Below the pieces are notes generated by a model. It did not search any database. It was not told the origin of the DNA and saw nothing but the letters and a program-made list of their open reading frames with translations. Positions 1-10,812 of a DNA stretch of 64,000 nucleotides are shown one piece after another (the stretch's first letter is position 1; each line of letters starts with the position of its first letter). Both the position numbers and the translations under genes were made by a program. The stretch is from Rhynchopus euleeides. Lineage: Eukaryota; Euglenozoa; Diplonemea; Diplonemida; Diplonemidae. The stretch is taken from NCBI GenBank assembly GCA_963210315.1, contig OY723278.1, positions 186,001 through 250,000 of the forward strand, in the 5' to 3' direction.

Positions 1-926
1 AGCTTGCCCTGCCACAGGAGGAAAACGACGAGCCCACGCTTGTGCATCTCGCGGAACAGCAGCGAGGGCACAGACAGCACCCGCAGGTCGTTGAAGGAGG
101 GCTGCGACGTCTGGCCGTGCTGGTTGTCCCCCCAGGTCAGCACATCCCCGTTCGACAGCGACGCTGCGGAGTGGAACTCCCCAGCAGCCACCGCCACCAC
201 GCGCAGGCCGCAGGGGATGGGCGGCAGGTCGCGCTGGCCGTAGTCGTTGTCGCCCCAGGCATGGGCCTGCCCGTCGCTGTAGAGCACCACAGAGTGGCGT
301 GCCCCGCAGGCGATGGAGACAGGCTTCACGCCGTCCTGGCGGGGCTTGGGTGGCTCGTAGCCCCCGCCGTAGCTGTGGGCACCCCAGGCGTGGATCTCGC
401 CGTTGTCGAGAACGGCGATGGATTTGTGGAAGCCGGCAGCGAGGAGGATCACCTTCTCTGCCCGGAGGTGCGGCGGTATCGCAGCCTCGCCGTGTGTGTT
501 GCGCCCCCATGCGACGAGCGTGTTGTCGTCGCGCAGCGCCAGGCAGTGCATCTCGCCCGCCACGACCTGCAGCACGCCGGTGAGCGGCTCTGCTGGGGGC
601 GGCACAGGGAGGCCCCACATCACCACCTCCCCGCTGTTGAGCAGCGCCACGGAGAAGGCGGTTCCGGCAGCGATGCTGCGCACCCCAACGGCGTTCACCG
701 TGCTGGGGGTGCTGGCCTGTCCCGACAGGTTGTGCCCCCACCCGGCGACGGTGCCGTCCTCCAGGAGGGCGAGGCTGTGCGTGCCGCCCGCAGCGACGCC
801 GATGGCCCTGCCGCCCAGCTGTGGCGGCCATTTGCTTGTGCTGCGGCCCCACCCATTGTGCCCCCACCCGCTGACAGACCCATCTTCCAGCACGGCGAGG
901 CAGTGGCTGTGCCCGGCTGCAATCAT
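1..926 (-). CDS. RCC1-repeat (regulator of chromosome condensation-like) protein, 3' part beyond window
   Basis: The minus-strand frame is open from the first ATG (926) to the window edge and holds seven RCC1-type repeats, each with the pattern G-x-x-H/F-S-x-A-L, then D/N-G-x-x-x-x-WG. Examples are GHSHCLAVLEDGSVSGWGHN, GGTHSLALLEDGTVAGWGHN and GARHSVVLYSDGQAHAWGDN. Seven repeats is the number that closes the family's beta-propeller, which usually serves in protein binding or guanine-nucleotide exchange; no particular partner can be inferred. The open frame continues upstream to 987 (it reads VASWGKAS), where the C-rich tract and AG at 988-989 look like a 3' splice site. Either an upstream exon carries more protein, or this is a trans-splice acceptor and the ATG at 926 is the start. 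The 3' end is outside the window. Confidence 0.85.
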   Translation of the reverse strand, partial: MIAAGHSHCLAVLEDGSVSGWGHNGWGRSTSKWPPQLGGRAIGVAAGGTHSLALLEDGTVAGWGHNLSGQASTPSTVNAVGVRSIAAGTAFSVALLNSGEVVMWGLPVPPPAEPLTGVLQVVAGEMHCLALRDDNTLVAWGRNTHGEAAIPPHLRAEKVILLAAGFHKSIAVLDNGEIHAWGAHSYGGGYEPPKPRQDGVKPVSIACGARHSVVLYSDGQAHAWGDNDYGQRDLPPIPCGLRVVAVAAGEFHSAASLSNGDVLTWGDNQHGQTSQPSFNDLRVLSVPSLLFREMHKRGLVVFLLWQGK

Positions 927-989
927 TGTGCCAGGGGCGTGCGGGGTGTGTGGGGGCTTTGAGGCTTTACCCCAAGACGCCACACGCCT

Positions 990-1735
990 GGCAGGGTGGG
1001 GTGGTGGTGGGTGAGGAGGGGAAGGGGGGGTTTGATCGTCGAGGGGGAATGGAAAAGTAAATCTCCCAGCACCTTCTCGCAATGTTTAGTCCTTTTTGTA
1101 GTCACTACACCAGATATGTTGTACAAGGCAGATCAATGCACAACGGGAGGGTGTGTAGCAGTTGTCTGTCAGTGGCTTGGTGGTTGGACCGCAATACAGT
1201 ATCACTAAAACACAACAGGAGGGGAAGGGGGAGGGTGTGAAGGTTGAAGGGGGCACGTGGTTGGGTGGGGTATTGAAACAGAAGTAGGAAGGAAGCACAA
1301 GGATGGTATCTCCTTCACGGAGGGGGCTGGGTGGGGTGGGGTGGGCCCATCTCTGTCGCTGCACCGCTGATTGTTTTTCGCGGCTTGTCGATTGTGAGAA
1401 CTGTGTGTCTTATGGGGCCTTTGCAATCACCCCCGCCCCATTTAACTGGATTTCGAGAAACATGCCCAGCACAGAAGCACAATGCCCAAAAGGTTGTGCA
1501 TTCGTGCGGGTAGGCAGCAGGATGGGTCAAGGATAGACGATCTGTGCCCCCCCGCTGGATCGTGAAGCGAAAGCACAAACCAGGGGTATTCAACTCAACT
1601 GTCAAAAAGATAAGCGGGAAGAAAGCGGGCCCGCTTGTAGCCCGAACAGCGAACAAAGAGATGGTGCACCACTTGCACCATTACGTGTGTGAATGATGAT
1701 TCGGCTCAGGCTTTGCCCCGGCTCGGCGCATGCCT
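990..1735. other. intergenic, no gene seen
   Basis: This stretch lies between the RCC1 gene and the stop of the ABC transporter. It has G-rich tracts and no open frame with recognisable protein. Bases 1538-1576 resemble 9709-9743 (shared core ATCTGTGCCCCCGCTGGATC, with two extra C in the first copy), so part of it is a dispersed repeat. Confidence 0.5.
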
Positions 1736-4362
1736 TCACGCATCACCCACAGACTGCAACGTCTGCCTTTCGACTAGACGTCGGTACGACATCTCGCCCT
1801 CTGGGGCGTCTTCCTTCCGCATGAGATCTGCGTGTGTGCCGTGCTCAACCACAACACCCTTGTCCAGCACGAAGATCTGGTTTGCCTGTCGGGATGGGGA
1901 GTGGTGCGTGAGCCGCAGGAAGAGAGGGTGTAGCAGCAGGAGAGAAGGAATCAAACAAGGCGTTGCGCAGCATACCCGCACCACTGTGGACAGGCGGTGT
2001 GCAATGACGATTGTCGTGCGGCCCTGCGACGCTTTGTCGAGGGCCTGCTGCACCAGCATTTCCGATTTGGCGTCGAGTGCGGAGGTCGCTTCGTCCAACA
2101 GCAGGATCTGTGTGAGGTGGTGGTCGGGCAAGGCAGGGAGAGCAGGGCAGTGGACATTGACAGCACAGCAGGACATTGGCACACCTTCGGGTCCTGCATC
2201 AGGGCACGGGCGATAGCCACGCGTTGCTTCTGTCCGCCGGACAGCATGACACCCTTCTCGCCCACCTCCGTGGCAAAACCGTCAGGGAGATTGTCGATGA
2301 ACTCCGTTGCATTGGCAATGTCGGCCGCTGCTCTCGCGCGACGCAAGAACTCGGCTTTGACATCCGGGTTGGCTTCGATGGTGTCGAGAAGCGTGTCGTC
2401 TGCGTCGCCCCCCTCGTGCAGCACAGAGTAGATGATGTTGGAGAACACGCTCCCAGAGAACAGCACAGGCTCCTGCCCGACGATCGCGATCTTCGAGTGG
2501 ATCTCGTGCGGAGGGATAGTGGCAAGGTCGACACCGCCCAGGGTCACCCGTCCACTCGAAGGCTCGTAAAAGCGCTCGAGGAGGTGGAACAGAGTTGACT
2601 TGCCAGCACCCGACAGCCCGACCAGTGCAACCACAGTGCCAGGGGGGGCCGACAGGGACACCCCACGCAGCACAGGCTCGTCGCGTGTCGGGTATGTGAA
2701 GCGCACGTCGTCGAAGCTGATCTCTGACATCTCGTTGATGAGCACATCCGACGCACCACCCTGCGGCTGCATCTTGGGCTCCCTGTCGAGGATCTTGAAC
2801 ACCTTAGCACCGGCACCCGTCGACTTGATCAGGTTCGTGAAGCAGTTCAGCAGCGACGACACCCACTGCTGCAGCGTGCCTTGGTACAGCATGAAAGCGG
2901 TGAGCACGGTTGGCGACAGATTCTGGTGTTGTGCAAGGTACACACCGTAGAACAGGATCATAGCCTGCACGCATGTGTTGATCAGGAAAGTTGCGATAAC
3001 CATGTAGTATATCGACTGCATGAACACCTGCTTCACGTTGAGGCGGTACCACGTCCCGACCTCCTTGTCGTAGCGCTTCGACTCGTGCCTCTGGTTGTTG
3101 AAGGAGTACACGGTGCGGATCGCGCTGAGCACCTCTTGTGCAACAGCGTTCGACGCAGCGAGGGAGGTCTGCACCTTTTCGGCATTCTTCTGCAGCCAGT
3201 CCCCGTACACCTTCCCCACAGCTGCACAGAAGGGGATGACCGCCACCACCGCCAGGGCAAGGCGCCACTCCCGCACAAACATATACACAATAACCCCAAC
3301 AATGCGCCCGACAGACTCGATAGTCCAGCGGAACACCCACGTGAGGTCGTTCCCCATCTCTGCTGTGTCGACCTGCAGGCGGCTCGTCGCATCGCCGGAA
3401 GAGGTAGCGTCATAGTAGCCCACCTCCTGCCGCAGGAACGTCATGAACAAGTCGCTGCGCAGGCGGCGCACCAGGCGCTGCTGCGCATAGCCGAAGAGGA
3501 AGAAGTTCCAGAAGTCGAGGATGGCATCCACGGTGCCTGCCACCAGCAGCAGCAACGCGTTGAAGCGTGCCTCACTGTAGTCCGGGTCCTGCTGCTGCAG
3601 GCACCCGATGGTCTCCGCCACGAAGTGTGGGATGGACAGCGAGAAGGGGAGCCGCACCAGCAGGGCGATGCAGCCTGCAGCCAGGATGCGCGACTCGGGC
3701 TTTGCCAGCGCGAGGAGGCGCATCCAGCCAGAGCTGCCCTCACCCTCTGGGCCCTCCCCTGCAGGGGCCTGGGCCTCGAGAAGGGGGTCGGCCTCCCCGC
3801 CCTCCCCACCCTCACCAGCTTCGTCGTCGTCATGCTCGTCTGCATTGATCGTGTGCTGCGGCTGTGGCTGCTGCGGCTGCGGGTCAGCAGGGATACAGCT
3901 GTACATGTCGAACATCAGGACAAGGCATGTGCTGACAAGGGCAGCCATGGGTACGGCACAGGCGACAGACACAGACGTGGTGTCGTAGCTGGCGCTGTCG
4001 CCCAAACGCGAGAGGGCGAGCACGATGCACCAGCACAGCTGCACCACGCTGCCAAAAGCAAGGACGCCCCGTCTGTGTTCAGGAGAGGAGACGCGCTCGA
4101 TGCACGACATCAGCAGCACCGCTGCGAACAGCACCAGGATCGTTCCCAGGGCACGCGCAGCGACGTTTATGATGGCAGAGGCGGCGTGCACCGCATCGTG
4201 TAGCGAGGCATCCACGTATGCCTTGCACAGCCCGACAGGCCATGCGAGGAGCAGGGTCCCGCACCCGAGGAACAGCAGTGCATTCAGCAGCACGGCACAC
4301 GTGACGGTGCGTGACATGACGGACCCTGTGTGGTGTGGTGTCATGTAGTTCGTCTCACGCAT
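1736..4362 (-). CDS. ABC transporter, ABCB-type half transporter (two introns)
   Basis: This is an ATP-driven membrane exporter of the ABCB/TAP-like half type, which normally works as a dimer. The model is three exons, 4362-2185, 2107-1976 and 1885-1736, with GT-AG introns of 77 and 90 bases, both in phase 0. Splicing gives 819 residues. Order: an N-terminal hydrophobic region with about four membrane segments (residues 15-150), an acidic linker, a six-helix transmembrane domain (about 230-520), then the nucleotide-binding domain. The latter has Walker [11 protein letters not shown]-loop VGQEPVLF, signature LSGGQKQR, Walker [13 protein letters not shown] and H-loop IAHRLST. The first intron separates signature from Walker B and the second follows the H-loop. 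An AG closely precedes the third ATG (4317), so translation may begin at MSRTVTCAV. All catalytic motifs are intact. The substrate cannot be told from sequence; lysosomal TAPL (ABCB9) has a similar N-terminal extension. Confidence 0.93.
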
Positions 4363-6990
4363 TCATAATGCTTCACCACGGACCGCATCGACAACGACGT
4401 GCGTCATTCTCGAAGGCAACCATTGCTGCAGGTGCACACAGGGAGCCGCACACGCACATCCCTGAGGACGAGGGTTGCAGACGACAGGGGCTGGTTGATG
4501 CAGTTTAGCACAAATGGGGTGGGGATGGGGTGGTGGGTGGGGTGACGGCCTTTGCAACATCGACCCCTATTCATCACCATTCATTTCATTCGGCGTTCTT
4601 TCCCTGTTCCTGGACACATCGGCACAAGGCACATGACATGGCCTGAGGACGTGTCAAGAGGTTGCCATCGTCGTGTGGTGGCGAACCCTTGCATCAAGGC
4701 CAGGCACTTGCGCCACTCGCAAGGAACCACATCGCACAAAGTTACGTTGTAGTGCCCTGGTCCCACCCGGTGTTTTGTTAGGAACATCTAAGGAAGGGGC
4801 AGGTGCGTTACAGAAGGTACAGAAGTGTTCAGACTCAGGCGGGCCTACCGGGCCCCTTCCTCGCTTTTGTCAGACGACCTCACAAGGCGAAAGCTCAATC
4901 TGCCCCGGCAGCCCCCTCTTCCGCACCTTCTGTGAGACGAAGATTATGGCTCGCCGTCTTCAGCTTCCACTGAAAGCGGGATGTTTCTTGACGACCACAA
5001 CTTGATAGCAGCCATGACGAAGTCCTGGCTACCAACGGATGCTTCTTCTTTCGATCATTATTACGCAAAGAGTTGCCGACACGGCCACGCCATCGACTGA
5101 TGCAGATCGAACTGCTTCGCGAGCCCCAGGATAAATGCATTGGGAACTCAAAAGCACCAAGTGTGTGTGATGTTGGGCACATTTATGCGTTTCAGCCCCT
5201 GTTCTAAATAGCCTCTCGACGCCCAAAAGCCTGTCCACTGCACGCTGAGTCTATTCGTGGGAGCAGCACTGGCTGACTGTGTGAAGTCTGTGACGGCAAA
5301 TCTCACAGAACACCTCCAGAGGCCTCATCAAATCTGCCGTAGCCCCATCAGGCACCGAGCATCCCCTGGCGATTGCAGTGCAGAGCGCACCGAGCAAACA
5401 ACAAGGCTGCACAGCTGCACACCTATCGCCCCCCCTTCCCCCACCCCACCTTCCGTACACCCAAAAGTAACAGAAAATACATCCATTCCGCTCGATCCTT
5501 TCCGACGGTTGTTGCATTGCACGCTTCCACCTTTTTTTTCCAGCACACGCGGATTGTGTCGGTGTGTGAAGAACTTTGCCTGAAGTACAGAAAATGGGGG
5601 TGTCAGTGGCGGAGCACAAAAGAAGAAAACATCAGAAACATATTCATTCGTGTCGTGGATCTGTCTTCGCGGTGGTGTATTTCCCCTAACACCCTTGGCT
5701 GGTCAGGACCTGTCATGTGTGTCAGTTGCAAAATAATATAGCGCAGCCACGCCGCAGAGCTTTCCAGTTGCACGGGGAATCCGAGGATTTTGACAGCATC
5801 TCCTGTGCCCTCTGTTTGTGTGTGTGTTTCGTTCCCCGGGGATACTTGGGCTTGGGTTGGGGGTCGGGTCGGGGGCGGAGTGGTCCTCTTCTTAATGGGG
5901 GCATGCCGCACGGCTGTGCTGCTCCACACACCGACAGGACAACTCTCGCAGGTGAGAATGTGCAGCCCGGGGCCCTGCAACACAGTACTGTGTCAGCAAT
6001 AAAAAAAATCAAGCCGTTTGAGGCTCTTTTCGCCACACCGGCTGACTGTGTGTGTGTGCGGAAGGGTGCACGGTTTCCATGGAGTCGGCCTGCAGTGTGC
6101 ACACCCCACAGACCCAACAAGAAGGGCGTTTCAAACCAGGCTCGTTTATAACGATAGACAAGCCAGAGCAGGGGACAAGAGAGACGGCACCACAGGCAGC
6201 AGCGCCTTGCCAGGAGACAATACGCAGCCAAGCCAGTGGTGCAGTGGGTGGGTTATTCACTGATGCTGTTCATGGCGGTGTTATGTTCCCACGGCAGTGC
6301 AGCCTTGCCGCTTGGAGCTAGGCAGTGCCGTGCCGCAGGGTATCTCACAAACATTTGGGAAGGCTTCACACCAGGCCTGCCACTCTGCAGGATCACAAGC
6401 CGGAGGGGTTTACTTTGGAACACATCATGCAGAGGTGGTTGTGCAGTGTCACGACACGGTGTCGGGCCCGGCTACGCCGGAGTGGGAATGTGCAGCCGGG
6501 GCCGGACAACCGCGTTGTGAGCAGAGAGCGCATGGTGTGGTGGTGGTGGATGGTCTACTTGGTAGGAGAGAAACATATGCTGTATGCGCGAATGAGTTCT
6601 GAACGATCTGCCCCATGATCCCGAGGGTCGGGTGGGGGGTGCGAATCGATAGATTTTAAAATTCTTCCATATTTTTGTTTTGGCTTCTCGTTGTTTTCAG
6701 CACGATACAGAGAGTGTGCGGATTCGCGTGAGGTGGAAATCGTACTCCTTTCGCTTTATTATAGACACCCTGTCCAGCAACTGTGGGAGAACAGTTCCGG
6801 ACTACTTTTTGTTAAGCGCACACTTGCTGTCTCAAGGCTGTGTTGAGGCCCTGTGAAGTGGCATGAGGTGCTAATCCAAAGCTTCAGTCGTACGATTTCC
6901 TTCGTTACTTCGCGACTTCGCTACGCTTCGTCGCTCGTAACTAGTAAAAAGTGTCACTGCGCTTTGTTCGGCACTTTTTGCTTTGGTTTC
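4363..6990. other. intergenic, no gene seen
   Basis: No open frame here has a recognisable protein or coding-like composition. The stretch is less GC-rich than the flanking genes and has short T and A runs. It separates the ABC transporter from the tyrosine-recombinase element and would contain the transporter's 5' flank. Confidence 0.5.
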
Positions 6991-6993
6991 TTT

Positions 6994-7075
6994 TTTGCGT
7001 TGACGCTTCCACCCGTCGCGACGCCGCCGCCTTTTTGCGTTGACGCTTCCATCCGTCGCGACGCCGCCGCTTTGC
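6994..7075. repeat. Two tandem copies of a 40-bp terminal repeat
   Basis: The unit containing GCGTTGACGCTTCCA followed by CCGTCGCGACGCCGCCGC occurs twice with a 40-bp period. Its first part recurs in the same orientation at 9576-9594, beyond the other end of the two-ORF block. Confidence 0.75.
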
Positions 7076-7092
7076 CCTGCGCTTTTTAGACC

Positions 7093-7959
7093 TCACCAAG
7101 CCAGTCGGCTCGACACTGCCTCGGTCTCTGTGATCCGAATGTTCTCCGCCGCGTCGATGTAGCGCACCACCCCCTCGATGGTGCTGTGTCGGGACAGCAG
7201 CCTGATCTCTTCTAGCGGCAGCCCAAGCCTCGCGAGGTGCGTCAGTGCCCCCCGTCTCAACGAGTGTGGTGTCAGCGTCAGCTTCACCCGCTTCACCGCC
7301 GCCGCTATGGATGCATAAGTCACAGTCTGTGGAAACACCTTTTTCTCTCGCGAACGCGCCGTCGTGCGCAGGTGCTCTGTGAGAAGCTCGTAGTAGCGTC
7401 GAGGCATTCGCAACCCTGTCATCCGTCCGACTCTGTATGGATCGGACTTCGACTGCGTCCACCGTACTGCGACCTGTCCGTTCCCCATCGGCTTGACATC
7501 GTCCCTGTCCAAACGCAGGACATCTGAGCTCCGAGCTGCCCCCGCCCACATCAGACTCAGCGCGATCTTCACCACGTCCCTGGGCTCTCGCTGCATGGCT
7601 TCCTTTGCCTCCTCTCGCGTTGCGGGCACAGCGTGTTTCTGGGGTTTCAGTGCCCCTCTCCGCTTTAGCGCTCTCCTGAAGTCCCGCAAAATGCTGCTGT
7701 GTTCGAGGTGGATGCCGGCGAACCTGCGGAGCGCCGCCACCAGGTTGTTGGTGTACTGCAGCGCCGACTGCACTGACAGCCCCTCCGCCTGGAGGTGTGC
7801 CATCCACAGCATCACGCCTTCGTCGTGCGACTCGACACACTCCTTCTCCTGCCACACTTCCAGGAAATCCCCGTACCGCTCCATGGTCCGCGACAGTGTT
7901 TTCCAGTAGTTTGGGGAGAGTGCGTCTCCCAAGATGCCCCTCAGCGTCGCTCGCACCAC
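7093..7959 (-). CDS. Tyrosine recombinase
   Basis: This 288-residue protein would cut and rejoin DNA through a covalent phosphotyrosine. The C-terminal half has the family's catalytic set in the right order: Arg143 in WAGAARSSD, Lys171 in QSKSDPYR, His232 and Arg235 in HSLRR, His258 in SRHST, and the nucleophile Tyr267 in VVRYID. The N-terminal about 100 residues read as the helical core-binding domain. Length is normal for a compact phage-integrase-family enzyme. It sits 130 bases downstream of the Cys/His-cluster ORF on the same strand, consistent with two genes of one mobile element. The start at 7959 is the first ATG in frame; an alternative start cannot be excluded. No catalytic residue is missing. 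Confidence 0.85.
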   Translation of the reverse strand: MVRATLRGILGDALSPNYWKTLSRTMERYGDFLEVWQEKECVESHDEGVMLWMAHLQAEGLSVQSALQYTNNLVAALRRFAGIHLEHSSILRDFRRALKRRGALKPQKHAVPATREEAKEAMQREPRDVVKIALSLMWAGAARSSDVLRLDRDDVKPMGNGQVAVRWTQSKSDPYRVGRMTGLRMPRRYYELLTEHLRTTARSREKKVFPQTVTYASIAAAVKRVKLTLTPHSLRRGALTHLARLGLPLEEIRLLSRHSTIEGVVRYIDAAENIRITETEAVSSRLAW

Positions 7960-8091
7960 GTTGCGCGCCTTCTCGGTCAGTGGGGCTTGTGTTTTCTTCT
8001 TGCGTCCCGTGCTTTTGTTGCTCCTTTCTGTCGGTAGTTGGCGGTGCAGGGTCTGAAGAGGTAGGGTTGGGCGGGCGGGTGTTTGCTTGAG

Positions 8092-9138
8092 TCATTGCTT
8101 TGATCCCTTTGACCCGGTGTGCCCCTTCCCCCTTCCCTTCCCCTTTCCCGACGGTGTGTGATACGGTTCGTAGCGCCAGTCTCGCTGTTGAGGAAAAACG
8201 GCTGAGCGGGACCTCTCCGCTTGCTCCTCCCGCGACGCTGCATCCACGGCGTCCTTCACAAATTTGTGGTGTAGAACAGCGGAGAAACCCGCGAACCCCG
8301 CATCAAGGCATTTCTGCTCGTACACCCCTCGGGCCGTTTTCCCCCGCACCACCGTCAGCGCCGACAACCTTGCCACTGCGTGGTGCAGGCCCTTGCGGTG
8401 AGCCTGGTTCAGCCCGGTGCTGTTGACGAGGAGGAGGATGTTGTCCAGAGTCTCGAAAGCCCGCTTGAGGTGATCCAGCCAGTCTGCCTTGTTCTCGCCG
8501 ATCGCCCCGATCGCCGCCTCGTTAAAAGCTGTAGACAGCTTGTTCCTCACCTCCCTTCTCATATGAGCTGAAGCCATGGTGCCCCACGTTGCGACTACGT
8601 GGGGACTAAAATCTGCGGGTAGCTCCTCCTCCACGGCCTGCAGGCGGTCACCCATCCCCTTCAAAGCCTTCTCCATGTCGATCACCCTGGCCTCCAGTCT
8701 CGTGTTTTGCTTCTTGATGGTGACGAGCTCCGCGAGGACTTGGTCCAGCTTGTCTGATCCCTCGTGCGCGCTGGCAGACTGCTCCGGTTGGTTCATGTCC
8801 CCCTCCTGCTGCGCGTCGTCTTCCCAGTCATCACTGTCGGAGTGCTCCACAGGGTGTTCCTCCGGCAACGCGTCTGGGCTGGCCAGCCAGGAGCACGCTG
8901 GACATATCCAGTGGGGCTCCCCCGCCGTCTGCATAAAAAGCTCGGCGGTGCCGGCCGTCGTGTGCTTTTTCATGCACGACTTTGTCGTGCGGCACCCACA
9001 GCGGTAGCACGTGATTGTCGCGCTGTGAGAGACCCCGCACGACGGGAAGATGCAGGCCTCCTGCGGAGCATTCATGCCATCGCCCGGACCTGCCAAGGAC
9101 GGCACCACCCTGTCCCAGTCCACGGCGGAGTAGGCCAT
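8092..9138 (-). CDS. Cys/His-cluster, coiled-coil protein of the recombinase element
   Basis: This is a 348-residue protein I cannot name. Near the N-terminus is a cysteine-histidine cluster resembling a PHD-type zinc-binding fold: Cys29, Cys34, Cys44, Cys47, His59, Cys79 and Cys82. An acidic stretch follows (about 95-125), then a probable coiled coil (about 130-175), a conserved-looking helical region, and a basic Gly/Lys-rich tail (GKGKGRGKGHTGSKGSK). Zinc cluster plus basic tail suggests nucleic-acid binding. Some DIRS-like elements carry a comparable first ORF, but the assignment is inference. It is immediately upstream of, and collinear with, the recombinase ORF, so both are probably expressed by the same element. 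Confidence 0.6.
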   Translation of the reverse strand: MAYSAVDWDRVVPSLAGPGDGMNAPQEACIFPSCGVSHSATITCYRCGCRTTKSCMKKHTTAGTAELFMQTAGEPHWICPACSWLASPDALPEEHPVEHSDSDDWEDDAQQEGDMNQPEQSASAHEGSDKLDQVLAELVTIKKQNTRLEARVIDMEKALKGMGDRLQAVEEELPADFSPHVVATWGTMASAHMRREVRNKLSTAFNEAAIGAIGENKADWLDHLKRAFETLDNILLLVNSTGLNQAHRKGLHHAVARLSALTVVRGKTARGVYEQKCLDAGFAGFSAVLHHKFVKDAVDAASREEQAERSRSAVFPQQRDWRYEPYHTPSGKGKGRGKGHTGSKGSKQ

Positions 9139-9232
9139 TACCGTTCAACTCTCACCCGTCCGGCTCCCCCACCTGTACGCGCTTCTCCTGCCCCTCTTCC
9201 TATGCCGCTCCTCTCTCGCTCGCACCCAGAGG

Positions 9233-9490
9233 ACAGTCTCCCCGGTAGGAAGGTCCTGCCTCTTTTGATACCTCGCTTTCACAGAGTACAGTCTCCCCGG
9301 TAGGAAGGTCCTGCCTCTTTTGATACCTCGCTTTCACAGTGGACAGTCTCCCCGGTAGGAAGGTCCTGCCTCTTTTGATACCTCGCTTTCACAGTGGACA
9401 GTCTCCCCGGTAGGAAGGTCCTGCCTCTTTTGATACCTCGCTTTCACAGAGTACAGTCTCCCCGGTAGGAAGGTCCTGCCTCTTGGTCTC
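9233..9490. repeat. 55-bp tandem repeat, about 4.7 copies
   Basis: Units starting ACAGTCTCCCCGGTAGGAAG begin at 9233, 9288, 9343, 9398 and 9453 and are nearly identical; the last breaks off at about 9490. The array lies just 5' of the Cys/His-cluster ORF, inside the recombinase element, where it may act as a promoter or recombinase-binding region. Confidence 0.9.
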
Positions 9491-9599
9491 CTTGATACCT
9501 CTTGTTTTCTCCTTGATGTCGCTCCTCTTCGGTCAGTCGTAGCTTTCACTTCCACGTGTTGATGATTCTCGATAATTTGCGTTGACGCTTCCACACTCA

Positions 9600-10750
9600 C
9601 ACTCCTGCTGATGATGGTGTCGTGAGTGAGGAGCACAAGGGCACGAACAAGCACGCGACACTTTCCGCCCACATCGAAGTGTGCTGAAAAAAATAAAAGG
9701 GCAAAAGCTATCTGTGCCCCCGCTGGATCGTAAAGTGACAGCAAAACGAGACAACAAACCAATTACTGCCGCAAGTTGTTTTGTTGGAACGCATGTACAC
9801 CACTCTCGGTCTGATGAAGGGACGCACGATGCAGCTAAAGGCACAGAAAGTTCCCCCAGTTGGCTACGCCGAGCTAACAAAAGAGAAAAAAAAGCCCGTG
9901 CCAATTTTTGCCACATCAACTGAGGTGCGATTGCTCGCCTATTGTTCTGCCCCTCTCTCCCCACCCCACCCCATTTGCAGATCCTCTAGCATAATTATGC
10001 ACCAATGGCACCATAACCCCCGCATCACAGACCAACACATCACCCCCTTCCTGGTGTTGTTATCAACACCTCCCCACACTGCACTCAGCACTCAGCGAAT
10101 GCGGCAGGCTGCCACAGGTGGGGACTGAGGGACACTGACAGACTCTCACGCATGCAATGCCGTTACCCTTACCCCTCCTCAGTCCAGCTCAGGCTCGCTT
10201 CGGCTGGGCCACGTGTAGTCGGGGCAGTCGTGCAGATGCAACAAGAGAAGAGAGAGAGAGAGAGAAGGAGAAGGTGCGAATATTCCGTGCACGGGAACAA
10301 CCAACACCCCAGTATACGAGAGAGAGAGATGTGCGTCGACAGTGGAGAATCGCACCAAGGCCCTGAGGTGCTCGGTGTGGCCTCCTCTGATGGAACAACA
10401 GAAAGGATTCGTGCGGTTGTGTGCAGTGTTCTCCCGATTCGCCACTCCGGGAAAAATGTGATAGCGAGTTTTGATCCGGAAAAAGGGGTGCTAAAAAAAA
10501 TTTCTCGCGCGCTTCGCGCGCGAGTACCTCATGCAATGCACGCGTATATGCGCAACAACATTCGTTTTGATCGACACGCTCTGCAGTGTGCGGTGTGAGC
10601 GGACAACGAGGAAGTCGGACAGACTTCGTTGTGCAGGGATGGTAGTCTGCACGTACTCCGTCTTCACTCAACCATGTCGCACTCCTGGTGTTGTGCCGTT
10701 TCCCACTTGCCATGGTACACCAAATGGTACATGCACACTCGAAAGGCGCA
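9600..10750. other. intergenic, dispersed repeat fragments
   Basis: No gene is seen. It includes the 9709-9743 copy of the repeat also at 1538-1576, a GA-rich microsatellite near 10245-10265, and at 10504-10524 the hairpin CTCGCGCGCTTCGCGCGCG. Similar hairpins occur near 42200 and 54430. Confidence 0.5.
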
Positions 10751-10756
10751 CAGCAC

Positions 10757-10812
10757 AGGGGGGTCTGGGGGGCGGAGCCCCCCAGCCGCCGGAGGCCACG
10801 GTAGTGAACATC
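10757..10812 (+). repeat. G-rich hairpin repeat, copy 1
   Basis: About 55 bases centred on GGGGGGCGGAGCCCCCC, followed by AGCCGCCGGAGGCCACGG and TAGTGAACAT. The same block recurs at 41789-41847 and 41941-41998 (reverse) and 63571-63628 (forward). Confidence 0.85.

Larger units (their letters stand above)
6994..9594 (-). mobile_element. Tyrosine-recombinase element with two ORFs (Crypton- or DIRS-like)
   Basis: Two minus-strand ORFs, a Cys/His-cluster protein followed by a tyrosine recombinase, lie between same-orientation copies of TTTGCGTTGACGCTTCCA: two tandem copies (40-bp period) at 6994-7075 on the recombinase side and one at 9576-9594. Direct terminal repeats rather than inverted ones fit tyrosine-recombinase elements. 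No reverse transcriptase is seen between the ORFs, which argues for a Crypton-like DNA element or a DIRS-like relative without that gene. Both ORFs look whole. The true ends are not proved. Confidence 0.6.

Noticed and set aside
42-962. Long plus-strand open frame opposite the RCC1 gene
   Set aside because: It is the complement of seven clear RCC1 repeats on the minus strand; high GC leaves the opposite frames open.
2881-4203. 440-codon plus-strand frame opposite the ABC transporter
   Set aside because: Shadow of the transporter; no domain, and the minus strand has all ABC motifs.
6941-8095. 384-codon minus-strand frame overlapping the recombinase
   Set aside because: It is in another frame of the recombinase ORF, which has all catalytic residues; this one has none.
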